Assembly: GCF_019343475.1 (NCBI RefSeq)
Contig: NZ_CP072453.1
Coordinates: forward strand, 4,464,001 to 4,528,000
Source: Providencia sp. R33
Lineage (GTDB): Bacteria > Pseudomonadota > Gammaproteobacteria > Enterobacterales > Enterobacteriaceae
DNA: 64,000 nucleotides
Direction: 5' to 3'
A program made the position numbers and the translations under genes. The first letter of the stretch is position 1. Every line of letters begins with the position of its first letter. The notes beneath the pieces are model-generated. The model was not told where the DNA came from. It saw only the letters and a program-made list of their open reading frames with translations, and made no database searches. Below are positions 1-8,716 of this stretch, piece by piece.

Positions 1-167
1 TATAATCACGTAATTGGGTAACTCAGATAAAATATTGTGTTTTTAAGCTAACATGAATGTTATTACTGGAGTCAAATGGGCTGACTACAGACTACGCATA
101 GCAAGCGAAGCCGGAAACGGCAATTTCATATTATACTCCTCTATAGATAAAATAAGACTACATTTCC

Positions 168-198
168 AGCGTTATCATTAAGATAACGCTTTTTTTTA
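168..198 (+). terminator. Intrinsic terminator near the left edge
   Basis: A perfect 9-bp stem (AGCGTTATC / GATAACGCT) with a 5-nt loop is followed by eight T residues. It ends a plus-strand transcript that begins at or left of the window edge. No convincing coding frame precedes it, so the transcript could be a short RNA or the tail of an upstream gene. Confidence 0.75.
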
Positions 199-466
199 TT
201 GGTACATAATGCTGCTTAATGAGTGTGTTTTTTGTACATAAATTGAAGAATTTAAAAAAATGTATAACAAATCAGCGTTAACACCATCACATCATGTATA
301 AAATCAATATATTCTTCAGTTCTATACAAAAGAACTTCACGAAAAAAAATATCAGCGTATGATATTTCCACTTCGCTGTGGGGCATCGATATAACAGATT
401 ATAAAGATAATTATACAACGGCGAATCTCTCTGCCAGGATCTGGCGTGAATCAATTGGATGTTACA
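199..466. other. Upstream region of yedE, no gene seen
   Basis: AT-rich DNA between the terminator and yedE. A short minus-strand frame here has no ribosome binding site and no recognisable similarity. I see no clear promoter hexamer pair or operator, although the yedE promoter must lie here. Confidence 0.4.
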
Positions 467-1681
467 ATGACTTGGTCTGATTTCAAATCTCACTATCTCA
501 TCGGTTTTTGGAAGCCTTTACCCGCAGTAATTGCCGCAGGTATTTTATCAACCTACTATTTTGGTTTAACGGGCACATTTTGGGCTGTTACTGGTGAATT
601 TACTCGCTGGGGCGGGCACATTATGCAGCTGTTTGGTGCTCATCCAGAAACTTGGGGTTATTTCAAAGTTATTGGCTTTGAAGGCACACCTCTAGATCGT
701 ATTGATGGTGTCATGATTATCGGTATGTTTGCCGGTTGCTTTGCTGCTGCACTTTGGGCAAATAATGTTAAATTACGTATGCCTCAACACCGTATTCGCA
801 TTTTCCAAGCTATTCTTGGCGGTATTATTGCAGGGTTTGGTGCGCGTTTAGCAATGGGTTGTAATTTAGCGGCATTCTTTACTGGGATCCCTCAATTTTC
901 TCTGCACGCATGGTATTTTGCTGTTGCAACTGCAGCTGGTTCATATTTTGGCGCTAAGTTTACATTGATGCCAATGTTTAGGATCCCTGTCAAACTGAAA
1001 AAAGTCAGTGCGGCATCTCCGTTAACGCAAAATCATGATGTGGCAAAACGACGCTTTAAGTTAGGAATGGTTATTTTCACCCTCGCATTGGCGTGGGGTT
1101 TTTATACCTTACTTGACTCTCCAGTGATGGGCTTTGCTATCCTCTGCGGAATTGGCTTTGGTTTATTAATTGAGCGTGCTCAGATTTGTTTTACCTCCGC
1201 TTTTCGCGATTTGTGGATCACGGGCCGTACCCATATGGCTAAAGCTATCATTATTGGGATGGCAGTCAGTGCAATCGGTATTTTTAGTTACGTCCAATTA
1301 GGCGCGACGCCAAAAATCCTTTGGGCAGGCCCAAATGCCGTTATTGGTGGCTTACTCTTCGGTTTTGGTATTGTCCTTGCTGGTGGCTGTGAAACGGGTT
1401 GGATGTACCGCGCAGTGGAAGGGCAGGTCCATTATTGGTGGGTTGGTTTTGGGAATATTATTGGCGCAACCATCCTAGCTTATTATTGGGATGATTTAGG
1501 CCCTTGGTTAGCAACCGATTTTGACAAAGTGAATTTACTCGAAACCTTTGGGCCACAAGGTGGCTTGTTGGTGACGTATGCATTATTAGCAGTGGCGTTT
1601 GTGCTGATGTTAGTTTGGGAAAAACACTTTTTCCGTAAACGTACACAAAAATCAACACAAGCATCAATGGAGGCAATATGA
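467..1681 (+). CDS. yedE: YedE, membrane protein of the YeeE/YedE sulfur-transport family
   Basis: Polytopic inner-membrane protein of 404 residues, closely matching E. coli YedE (about 401 aa), which is thought to act in selenium or sulfur compound uptake or metabolism. Seen: two halves with repeated membrane segments, and conserved cysteine motifs LAMGCN (about residue 132), ERAQICFTSAFRD and LAGGCETGW, the hallmarks of the thiosulfate-transporter-like fold. ATG 467 is preferred because MTWSDFK aligns with the E. coli N-terminus MSWQQFK; an in-frame GTG at 446 is an alternative with an AGGA 7 bp upstream. The stop overlaps the yedF start by 4 bp (ATGA), so the two genes are translationally coupled. 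The substrate is inferred, not shown. Confidence 0.93.
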   Translation: MTWSDFKSHYLIGFWKPLPAVIAAGILSTYYFGLTGTFWAVTGEFTRWGGHIMQLFGAHPETWGYFKVIGFEGTPLDRIDGVMIIGMFAGCFAAALWANNVKLRMPQHRIRIFQAILGGIIAGFGARLAMGCNLAAFFTGIPQFSLHAWYFAVATAAGSYFGAKFTLMPMFRIPVKLKKVSAASPLTQNHDVAKRRFKLGMVIFTLALAWGFYTLLDSPVMGFAILCGIGFGLLIERAQICFTSAFRDLWITGRTHMAKAIIIGMAVSAIGIFSYVQLGATPKILWAGPNAVIGGLLFGFGIVLAGGCETGWMYRAVEGQVHYWWVGFGNIIGATILAYYWDDLGPWLATDFDKVNLLETFGPQGGLLVTYALLAVAFVLMLVWEKHFFRKRTQKSTQASMEAI

Positions 1682-1917
1682 GTAAAAAAGAAATTATTCC
1701 TGATTATCGTTTAGATATGGTCGGGGAACCTTGCCCATATCCAGCGGTAGCGACACTAGAAGCAATGCCATCCCTAAAAAGCGGTGAAATATTAGAAGTG
1801 GTGAGTGATTGCCCACAATCAATTAATAATATTCCGTTAGATGCAAAAAACTATGGCTATAAGGTTTTGGATATCCAGCAAGATGGGCCGACGATACGTT
1901 ATCTTATCCAAAAATAA
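1678..1917 (+). CDS. yedF: YedF, TusA/SirA-family sulfurtransferase-like protein
   Basis: Small cytoplasmic protein of 79 residues of the TusA/SirA/YedF family. The CPxP signature (CPYP, Cys at about residue 19, within GEPCPYPAVATLEAMP) is intact; in TusA this cysteine carries persulfide sulfur. The sequence is close to E. coli YedF (77 aa), including the C-terminus DGPTIRYLIQK. It overlaps yedE by 4 bp, so the membrane transporter and a sulfur/selenium carrier form a two-gene unit. A role in selenium handling is inferred from the family. A dispersed palindromic repeat starts 8 bp after the stop. Confidence 0.93.
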   Translation: MSKKEIIPDYRLDMVGEPCPYPAVATLEAMPSLKSGEILEVVSDCPQSINNIPLDAKNYGYKVLDIQQDGPTIRYLIQK

Positions 1918-1925
1918 CGGATACC

Positions 1926-2106
1926 CGTCATACTTTGCGCCGCAGCGTTGTTGACTGCACTCACAGGCTCTAGTCACATACCTATGATTGCTCGTCATAT
2001 TTCAAGTGGTGGCTTTGTTGGCTTCGTTCGGCTACGTTAGTCACATACTTATGTATGCTCCTAACGTATCCTCACTAGCCGCCTCGCCACCCCATGAACT
2101 ATTTAG
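1926..2106. repeat. Dispersed palindromic element, truncated copy plus full copy
   Basis: Two head-to-tail copies of a family found elsewhere in the window. A truncated copy (1926-1992) runs into a fuller one (1993-2106). Shared landmarks are the left end CGTCATAcTTCAAG, a central TCACATACTTaTGTATG hairpin, and the right end GCCGCC..GCCAC..GAACTATTTAG, which is an imperfect inverted repeat of the left end. It resembles the intergenic palindromes common in Yersinia, Serratia and Photorhabdus; the exact family name is uncertain. Confidence 0.8.
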
Positions 2107-2159
2107 AGCAATGCAATGATTATCATGATGCGGTAATTCATATTTTGATCTAATGGTGG

Positions 2160-2669
2160 CTATTCGTCTTGCCAGCTCGCAATATCTAAAACTAGCTCAC
2201 ATTCATCATCGATATATCCGCCAGTAGGAATAAACCCCAGCTTTTTATAAAACTCAAATGGGCTTTCTTCCCCTTCACCGCAACTATTATAGAGGCGCGG
2301 GTAACCTTTCTTTTTTAGATAACGTATAACTTGGATTAATGCTTCGCGGCCAAAGCCTAATTTTTGATATGGCTCCGCTATCATGAAGCGCCATAGCATA
2401 ATGCCATCATATTCGAGCTCATCATCATCTAACCCAGAATGCAGCATGATGAACCCAACGGGAGTATCATCTGCATAAATCCCTCTGTACCACGCACAGT
2501 CTGAAAATTGCGCCTCTACCATAGAGTAAGCGTTGTCAGCGACCATATTACGTTGCGCTTCACTCAATGTATGACTAAGTAGGCAGATTTCAGAGAAATT
2601 ATCCGCAGTGACTTTTTGTAAGGTAACTAATGAATTTTCATCCACTTCAGGTTCGATAAGCTCTTTCAT
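2160..2669 (-). CDS. GNAT-family N-acetyltransferase (polyamine acetyltransferase-like)
   Basis: 169-residue acetyltransferase of the GNAT superfamily. The C-terminal half shows the acetyl-CoA binding motif A (FMIAEPYQKLGFGREALIQ, about residues 94-112, with the QxxGxG/A pattern) and the motif B-like segment SPFEFYKKLGF typical of the family. The overall pattern resembles diamine/spermidine acetyltransferases of the Bacillus BltD type, but the substrate is inference. The ATG is preceded by AAGGAAT at good spacing. It lies downstream of rdgC on the same strand, with an apparent rdgC terminator between them, so it is probably transcribed separately. Confidence 0.85.
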   Translation of the reverse strand: MKELIEPEVDENSLVTLQKVTADNFSEICLLSHTLSEAQRNMVADNAYSMVEAQFSDCAWYRGIYADDTPVGFIMLHSGLDDDELEYDGIMLWRFMIAEPYQKLGFGREALIQVIRYLKKKGYPRLYNSCGEGEESPFEFYKKLGFIPTGGYIDDECELVLDIASWQDE

Positions 2670-2849
2670 GACTATTCCTTCGATAGAATATTGACCAAAA
2701 CTCCAATAATGGAGGCTGCTATTTATTATTTTTATTTAACAAATTTCAAACTAACGTAAATTTGTTACAGGGTTGTAATTTAATCAACCAGAGATTTCAC
2801 AACCAGTCAATGACTTAATTGCGGCTATGCAGGCGGGGTCTAAAAAGAA

Positions 2850-2890
2850 ATGGCAACTTACTTTTTAGTGCGTTGCCATCGTGAGATAAG
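2850..2890 (-). terminator. Terminator downstream of rdgC
   Basis: An ATGGCAAC/GTTGCCAT 8-bp stem at 2850-2879, read on the minus strand, is followed by TTTCTTTTTA (2840-2849 on the plus strand). It lies just after the rdgC stop and upstream of the acetyltransferase gene. Confidence 0.55.
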
Positions 2891-2909
2891 AAAGGTAATT
2901 CAAGAAGCG

Positions 2910-3815
2910 TTAGTGTTCTGCTTCGCCACCCAGAACATCAATCAAGCGAGCGATTAAGGCGCTCAGTTCGCTTGTCATTAGCACATAATCTGCATCAAAT
3001 TTTTGTGCATAATCTTCTTTACCAATGTCATCATTTTGGTCTTTTAATGTATCACTGAATTTAAGTCGTTTTAGCGAACCATCATCAGATAGCATAAATT
3101 GGATACGTTCTTCCCAATCTAAAGCGAGTTTCGTGACGAGCTTACCTGCTTCAATATGGGTCGCAATTTCATCAGAGATCAGATCTTGCTTCTTACAGCG
3201 AATAATTCCGCCTTCTTCTAAGATAGCTTTTAGCTCCGCTTCATCCATCACAGCAAAGCCTTGAGGAAGTGAACCTGAACGGATCCACTCGGTGAGAGTG
3301 AGTTCAATTGGGTCTTTGAATGTGAGAGGAACGACAGGCAGGGAGCCTAAGCTCTTGCGTAATAAGGCTAAATTATCTTCAGCACGTTTCGCGCTTGCCG
3401 CATCCACAATAATGAGTTGATTGACGGTATCAATCCAAATATAGGTTTTGCTAAATTTACTGAATGCGCGAGGTAGTAAGGTGTGCACGACCTCATCTTT
3501 TAAGGCGTCTTTTTCAGTTTTTTTAAGTTTGCGGCCTTGGTCTGCTTCGAGTTTTTCAATTTTGTCCTGTACTTCTTGCTTGATGACAGGAGATGGCAGC
3601 ATTTTTTCTTCTTTTTTAGCACAAATTAGAATTTGGTTGCCAGCTGCATGGGTTAAGGCATCGGCACCATTCATCGGCGCGACCCAACCTGTTTGCATCA
3701 TGTCTTGGCTGCCACAAGGGTGATAGGCAAGTGCGGCAAGTTGTTTTTCCAGATCATCTGCAGAGAGTGCCAAATCCCGATTCAGGCGATAGACTAATAT
3801 ATTCTTGAACCACAT
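2910..3815 (-). CDS. rdgC: RdgC, recombination-associated DNA-binding protein
   Basis: Nucleoid-associated ring-shaped dimeric protein that binds duplex DNA and limits RecA activity. At 301 residues it has the family length (E. coli 303), begins MWFKNILVYRL as in E. coli, and keeps the TGWVAPM and FSKTYIWIDT segments. The frame is intact. It is divergent from mak across about 210 bp, the same arrangement as in E. coli, which anchors the window to that chromosomal region. Confidence 0.96.
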   Translation of the reverse strand: MWFKNILVYRLNRDLALSADDLEKQLAALAYHPCGSQDMMQTGWVAPMNGADALTHAAGNQILICAKKEEKMLPSPVIKQEVQDKIEKLEADQGRKLKKTEKDALKDEVVHTLLPRAFSKFSKTYIWIDTVNQLIIVDAASAKRAEDNLALLRKSLGSLPVVPLTFKDPIELTLTEWIRSGSLPQGFAVMDEAELKAILEEGGIIRCKKQDLISDEIATHIEAGKLVTKLALDWEERIQFMLSDDGSLKRLKFSDTLKDQNDDIGKEDYAQKFDADYVLMTSELSALIARLIDVLGGEAEH

Positions 3816-4025
3816 GAAAAACCTACCTTTGTTGATAAATAGCCAGTTAGAGCAGGGGGCTATGATAACGAATTGTCGGTTATTAAGCGAAAAAAATATA
3901 TTTAGCCTAAGGTGCCTATTAAGGAAGTTCAGTGATCCCTCAGTTTTTATCTCTTATACTTGAAAAAAGCGCCCTAGGCAGGTCATGATGGGAAGATAAA
4001 CAATAGAATCAAAGAGAGCAGCGCA

Positions 4026-4931
4026 ATGAGAATAGGAATTGACCTTGGTGGCACGAAAATTGAAGTGATTGCATTAGATGACGATGGTGAAACCTTGTTT
4101 CGTAAGCGTGTTTCAACACCTAAAGGTGACTATATTGCAACACTCAATGCTATCGCCGGCTTAGTGAATGATGCAGAAACAGCAACAGGGCAAACGGGCA
4201 GCGTGGGGGTAGGGATCCCCGGAACCTTATCTCCTGTGACTGGAAAAGTGAAAAATGCCAACTCAACATGGCTGAATGGCCAATTTTTTGATGCCGATTT
4301 AAGCAAGTTATTAGGGCGTGGCGTTAAAATTGCTAACGATGCCAACTGTTTAGCTGTATCTGAAGCGGTAGATGGTGCAGGTGCAGGGAAAAAAGTCGTC
4401 TTTGCGGTGATAATAGGAACAGGCTGTGGTGCAGGTATTGCACTCGATGGTCAAGTGCACTCAGGAGGAAACGGTGTCGCAGGGGAATGGGGACATAATC
4501 CATTACCTTGGCAAGATGATAGCGACAGGCAGTTCCTATCAAATGAACACTGCTATTGCGGCTTAACTGGTTGCACAGAGCTGTTCGTCTCAGGAACAGG
4601 CTTTATGGCCGATTACGCAAAGTTATCAGGCGAGAAAAAAATCGGCACAGATATCGTTAAACTGGCGCAAGAAGGAGATAGATTTGCCAAAATAGCGATG
4701 GATAATTATTTGAATCGATTAGCTAAAGCATTAGGGCAAGCAATTAATATGCTCGATCCAGATGTCATCGTGTTAGGGGGCGGCATGAGTAATGTGGATT
4801 GCTTGTATGAAGAGCTGCCAACACGAATTCGTCAATGGGTATTTGGGCGAGAGTGTGATACTCCCATTCGTAAAGCGGTGCATGGAGATTCGAGCGGGGT
4901 ACGTGGCGCGGCTTGGCTATTTTCGTCCTAA
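4026..4931 (+). CDS. mak: Mak, ROK-family fructokinase
   Basis: Cytoplasmic sugar kinase (ATP-dependent phosphorylation of fructose; manno(fructo)kinase in E. coli), 301 residues. Seen: the N-terminal phosphate-binding motif IGIDLGGTKIE; the catalytic-region segment NDANC; VIIGTGCGAG; GEWGHNPLPW; and the ROK zinc-binding cluster HCYCGLTGCTE (about residues 174-184). The C-terminus has the adenosine motif DVIVLGGGMSN. A purine-rich AGAGAGCAGCGCA stretch precedes the ATG. E. coli has araJ after mak; here a repeat array follows the stop at once. Confidence 0.95.
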   Translation: MRIGIDLGGTKIEVIALDDDGETLFRKRVSTPKGDYIATLNAIAGLVNDAETATGQTGSVGVGIPGTLSPVTGKVKNANSTWLNGQFFDADLSKLLGRGVKIANDANCLAVSEAVDGAGAGKKVVFAVIIGTGCGAGIALDGQVHSGGNGVAGEWGHNPLPWQDDSDRQFLSNEHCYCGLTGCTELFVSGTGFMADYAKLSGEKKIGTDIVKLAQEGDRFAKIAMDNYLNRLAKALGQAINMLDPDVIVLGGGMSNVDCLYEELPTRIRQWVFGRECDTPIRKAVHGDSSGVRGAAWLFSS

Positions 4932-4932
4932 T

Positions 4933-5040
4933 TTACGCTGTGGCGGTGTTGGCTGCACTCGGCTACTCAGGTCACATACTTGTGTATGTTCCCTGAGCTA
5001 TCCTCCTTTGCCGCCTAGCCACAACGTAGATTAGTTAGAA
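4933..5040. repeat. Dispersed palindromic element after mak
   Basis: A copy of the dispersed family with a degenerate left end (TTACGCTGTGGCGGTGTTGG), the central GTCACATACTTGTGTATG hairpin and the right end GCCGCCTAGCCACAACG. It starts within 2 bp of the mak stop, so its hairpin may act as a transcript 3' end. Confidence 0.75.
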
Positions 5041-5061
5041 AATAATAGAAATCTCTATTTA

Positions 5062-5740
5062 TTTACGTTGTGGTAGTGTCGTTAGCACTCGGCTCCTCAT
5101 TTTTTCGTCATACTTCAAGCTGTAGCTGCGTTGGCTTCATTCAGCCACCCTAGTCACATACTTGTGTATGCTCTTAGGGATGTCTTCATTTTGCCGCCTT
5201 GCCACAACTCGAATTATTTAGAAAAAAGTGTGTATGTAATGGATAACTAGTTAGAAAATAATAAGAGTTTATCGTTGTTCTCATTCACGCAGTGGCGTTG
5301 TAGTTACTCGCTACTTATTTTTTCGTCATACTTCAAGCTGTGGCTGCGTTGGCTTCATTCAGCCACCCTAGTCACATACTTGTATATGCTCTTAGGGATG
5401 TCTTCATTTTGCCGCTTTGCCACAACTCGAATTATTTAGAAAAAAGTGTGTATGTAATGGATAACTAGTTAGAAAATAATAAGAGTTTATCGTTGTTCTC
5501 ATTCACGCAGTGGCGTTGTAGTTACTCGCTACTTATTTTTTCGTCATACTTCAAGCTGTGGCTGCGTTGGCTTCATTCGGCCACCTTAGTCACATACTTG
5601 AGTATGCTCCTATTTTTTCGTCATACTTCAAGCTGTGGCTGCGTTGGCTTCATTCAGCCACCCTAGTCACATACTTGTGTATGCTCCTAGGGATGTCTTC
5701 ATTTTGCCGCCTTGCCACAACTCGAATTATTTAGAAAAAG
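5062..5740. repeat. Tandem array of palindromic elements (218-bp period)
   Basis: A truncated element (5062-5101) is followed by full element starts at 5106, 5324, 5542 and 5619, each marked by CGTCATACTTCAAGCTG. The first three starts are exactly 218 bp apart. Each 218-bp period holds one full element of about 116 bp, a spacer containing GTGTATGTAATGGATAACTAG, and a truncated element ending in TCGCTACTTATTTTTT. The third copy is cut short after 77 bp where the fourth begins. The near-identity of the first two periods points to recent tandem duplication. No gene lies here. Confidence 0.85.
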
Positions 5741-6224
5741 GGGCGCATGTAATAAAAATCGATAAAAAATAAAGTATTAGTTTTCATGTTTAAATAATCA
5801 CCCTTTGTTACTCAAATTAAATTTATATTAATTAAAAAATAAAATAATAAGTATGTTTATAAAACAAAAAATTTGAGTTAAATAAATTCTCTAATACTAA
5901 GTGATATAAATCACAATTCTTTTTTTCCTACGAAAATTATTCACAAAACATTTAAAAAATAATTTCAGTTATTTGGCGTGAATTTGTCATGAATAATTCA
6001 TTTTTGTGACAGATATAAAAATCAGACTCAATAAAAAGATGAAAACCGTGATTTAGTCACAAAAAATGGTTACTGTTTGCAGTGTATTATCATTAAAAAT
6101 TGACGCCATGCACATTGTGTAAAATATTAATGCCATTTTTGTTGGTTATTTGTTCAATGGCATAAGGTGTGTATGCGGATTCGAGAGGCAATTTTCTCTC
6201 AATAAAGGCAACTAAGGGGATCAA
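5741..6224. other. AT-rich leader region of cpdB
   Basis: About 480 bp of very AT-rich DNA between the repeat array and cpdB, with no credible coding frame. It holds a CRP-like palindrome at 5900-5915 and a near-palindrome GTGATTTAGTCAC at about 6049-6061. The cpdB ribosome binding site (AAGGGG, about 9 bp before ATG) is at its right edge. Confidence 0.5.
5900..5915 (+). promoter_or_regulatory. Candidate CRP site upstream of cpdB
   Basis: AGTGA-TATAAA-TCACA matches the CRP consensus TGTGA-N6-TCACA at nine of ten core positions with the correct spacing. It lies 310 bp upstream of the cpdB start, which is far for direct activation unless the transcript has a long leader. Assignment is by pattern only. 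Confidence 0.45.
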
Positions 6225-8174
6225 ATGAATAAAGTATTGAAGCTCTCAACACTTGCTATGTTAGTCGCATTTAATGCGAACGCAGCAACGGTTGATTTAC
6301 GTGTTATGGAAACATCTGACGTTCACAGTAACCTTGTAGACTTCGACTATTATAAAGATAAGCCAACAGAACAGTTTGGTTATGTTCGTACTGCGACGTT
6401 AATTAAAGCAGCGAAGCAAGAAGCGACTAACTCTGTATTAGTGGATAATGGAGACTTAATCCAAGGTAGCCCACTGGCTGACTATATCGTTGGTGAAGGC
6501 CTAAAAGATGGCGAATCTCACCCAGCACACAAGCTGTTGAATACAATGGGTTATACCGTAGGTAACTTTGGTAACCATGAGTTTAACTTTGGATTAGATT
6601 TCCTGCATAAAGCTATTGATGGGGCAAAATTCCCATATATCAATGCTAATATTATTGATGCAAAAACCGGTAAAAACTACTTTAACCCATACATTATTGT
6701 TGATACTCCAGTTAAAGATAGAGATGGAAAAACACATACAATTAAAGTGGGCTACATCGGTTTCGTTCCACCACAAATTCTTATTTGGGACAAACCAAAT
6801 TTAGAAGGCAAAGTTTTAGTTAACGATATTACTGAAACAGCGAAAAAATTTGTGCCACAAATGAAAAAAGAGGGCGCTGACTTAGTTGTTGCAATTCCTC
6901 ACTCTGGCTTCTCTCAAGAACCTTACAAGGCAATGGCGGAAAACTCCGTGTATTATCTCAGTGAAGTTCCGGGGATTGATGCAATTATGTTTGGCCACTC
7001 ACACGGTGTATTCCCAAGCAAAGATTTTAGTGATATCAAAGGTGTTGATATTGCGAAAGGAACGGTCAATGGCGTTCCTGCTGTTATGCCAGGTCAATGG
7101 GGTGACCACTTAGGGGTTGTCGATTTAGTGGTAAGCAATGATGATGGTGCATGGAAAGTGGTTGATGCAACGGCTCATGCACGTCCGGTTTATGACAAGC
7201 CAAATAAAAAAGCCCTTGTTGAACGTGATGGCGATTTGGCAAAAATCATCGAAAAAGAGCACCAAGATACTCGTAAGTTTGTGGGTAAACATATTGGTAA
7301 AGCCTCTGAAAATATGTACAGTTTCTTAGCACTGGTGCAAAGCGATCCTACTGTACAAATCGTTAATGATGCACAAATCGACTACACCAAAAACTTCATT
7401 CAAGGTGACCCTGATCTGGCTGATTTACCTGTATTAGCTGCGGCAGCACCGTTTAAAGCGGGTGGTCGTAAGAACTCACCAACAGAATTTATTGAAGTTG
7501 AAAAAGGTGACTTAACGTTCCGTAATGCGGCGGATCTCTACTTATATCCAAACACATTGGTTGTGGTTAAAGCAACGGGTGCTGATGTCGTTGAATGGTT
7601 GGAGTGTTCTGCGGGCATGTATAACCAAATCGACCCACAATCAACGGCGCCACAAAGCTTATTGAACTGGAGCGGTTTCAGAACCTATAACTTCGACACA
7701 ATTAGTGGTGTGAATTACCAAATCGACCTGACTCAGCCAGCAAAATATGATGTTGATTGCCAAACAGTAAATAAAGATGCTAACCGAATCAAAAATGTCA
7801 CTTACCAAGGTAAGCCGATTGATCCAAAAGCGACTTTCTTAGTGGCAACCAACAACTACCGTGGTTATGGCGGTAAATTTGCAGGGACAGGTGATAGTAA
7901 TGTTGCATTTGCTTCCCCAGATGAAAACCGTTCAATTTTAGCGGCTTACATTGCAAAAGTGTCTAAAGAAAAAGGTGAAATCTCGACTAAAGCGGCAAAT
8001 AACTGGTCATTTACACCGATTAAGACAGACAAAAAACTGGATGTTCGCTTTGAAACCGCACCAAGTGAAAAAGCAGCTAACTTTATTAAAGAAAATGCAC
8101 AGTATCCAATGAAAAAAGTGGGCACGGATGAAATTGGCTTCGCTATCTATCAAGTCGATTTAACAGCTAAGTAA
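6225..8174 (+). CDS. cpdB: CpdB, periplasmic 2',3'-cyclic-nucleotide 2'-phosphodiesterase/3'-nucleotidase
   Basis: Periplasmic bifunctional enzyme that hydrolyses 2',3'-cyclic nucleotides to 3'-nucleotides and then to nucleosides plus phosphate. It is 649 residues (E. coli 647) with an N-terminal signal peptide, probably cut after the ANA near residue 20. Calcineurin-like metal ligands are visible: TSDVHSN, DNGDLIQGS, GNHEFNFG and GHSHGVFP. The C-terminal 5'-nucleotidase domain has LYLYPNTL and NNYRGYGGKFAG. In E. coli cpdB lies elsewhere (near cysQ), so its position in the mak-sbcC interval is a rearrangement or insertion. It is monocistronic, with its own terminator. Confidence 0.96.
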   Translation: MNKVLKLSTLAMLVAFNANAATVDLRVMETSDVHSNLVDFDYYKDKPTEQFGYVRTATLIKAAKQEATNSVLVDNGDLIQGSPLADYIVGEGLKDGESHPAHKLLNTMGYTVGNFGNHEFNFGLDFLHKAIDGAKFPYINANIIDAKTGKNYFNPYIIVDTPVKDRDGKTHTIKVGYIGFVPPQILIWDKPNLEGKVLVNDITETAKKFVPQMKKEGADLVVAIPHSGFSQEPYKAMAENSVYYLSEVPGIDAIMFGHSHGVFPSKDFSDIKGVDIAKGTVNGVPAVMPGQWGDHLGVVDLVVSNDDGAWKVVDATAHARPVYDKPNKKALVERDGDLAKIIEKEHQDTRKFVGKHIGKASENMYSFLALVQSDPTVQIVNDAQIDYTKNFIQGDPDLADLPVLAAAAPFKAGGRKNSPTEFIEVEKGDLTFRNAADLYLYPNTLVVVKATGADVVEWLECSAGMYNQIDPQSTAPQSLLNWSGFRTYNFDTISGVNYQIDLTQPAKYDVDCQTVNKDANRIKNVTYQGKPIDPKATFLVATNNYRGYGGKFAGTGDSNVAFASPDENRSILAAYIAKVSKEKGEISTKAANNWSFTPIKTDKKLDVRFETAPSEKAANFIKENAQYPMKKVGTDEIGFAIYQVDLTAK

Positions 8175-8203
8175 GCATTTCCATTTTTATTGAAGTTATC
8201 GTG

Positions 8204-8231
8204 AGCCTGCCCAATTGGGTGGGCTTTTTTA
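8204..8231 (+). terminator. cpdB terminator
   Basis: GCCTGCCC-AATT-GGGTGGGC hairpin followed by six T residues, about 30 bp after the cpdB stop. Confidence 0.85.
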
Positions 8232-8353
8232 TACCTAAAAATGAGAAAGAAATGGGGATGAGATATTTTGTGATAAATAAATAACGCTCGGCGCATTTAA
8301 CTAGCAACTTACTAAACACGACGAGCGGTTATTGATTTTTGATGATTAATAAA

Positions 8354-8653
8354 CTATTCATAAAACACATTCAACATAGGTAATTTACTAAACTTATCAT
8401 ATTCAACTTTAACATATTCAGATTCTATTTTTTTACCATTTTTTAAAGAGCCCGTTATTGAAATATCCTTACCGTTTCGGTAGCACATAACATTGACACG
8501 TTCTTGGTTGTTGGCATTGATAACACATTGTGGTTCATACACTGAACCTGTAAATGTGATTGTCCCTCCTGATGAGTTATTACTTGCATAGGTGAAAGAA
8601 CAACTTGAAATGATTATAGCAACTACAGATGTTAGTAAAGATAAACGTTTCAT
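8354..8653 (-). CDS. Small secreted protein with a fimbrial-subunit-like N-terminus
   Basis: 99-residue protein of unknown function. The start at 8653 follows a strong GGAGGT 6 bp upstream; the longer frame to 8716 lacks this. A signal peptide is clear (MKRLSLL.. hydrophobic core ..SFTYA, cleavage near residue 23). The mature N-terminus GGTITFTGSVYEPQCVI resembles the conserved start of type 1-like pilins (GxhxFxGxhhxxxC). The mature protein is only about 75 residues and has two cysteines (QCVI and MCYRNG) that could form the pilin-type disulfide. It is much shorter than a pilin (about 150 aa) and no usher or chaperone is nearby. Likely exported; the function is not recognised. Confidence 0.7.
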   Translation of the reverse strand: MKRLSLLTSVVAIIISSCSFTYASNNSSGGTITFTGSVYEPQCVINANNQERVNVMCYRNGKDISITGSLKNGKKIESEYVKVEYDKFSKLPMLNVFYE

Positions 8654-8667
8654 AGTCCACCTCCGGA

Positions 8668-8691
8668 ATAACACTGAGAACAGTGTTTTTT
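8668..8691 (+). terminator. Plus-strand terminator-like hairpin in the 5' leader of the small secreted gene
   Basis: AACACTG-AGAA-CAGTGTT followed by a run of T residues on the plus strand, antisense to the 5' untranslated region of the minus-strand gene that starts at 8653. It would end a plus-strand antisense transcript. Read on the minus strand, the same hairpin sits just before the Shine-Dalgarno. Confidence 0.5.
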
Positions 8692-8716
8692 TGTCTTCAC
8701 TTTTAGTGTAGTTCAA

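Noticed and set aside
287..493. 68-codon minus-strand frame at the left edge
   Set aside because: It overlaps the yedE start, has no ribosome binding site and no recognisable similarity.
4792..5034. 80-codon plus-strand frame over the mak 3' end and a palindromic repeat
   Set aside because: It lies in another frame of mak and then reads through repeat DNA; the composition is not protein-like.
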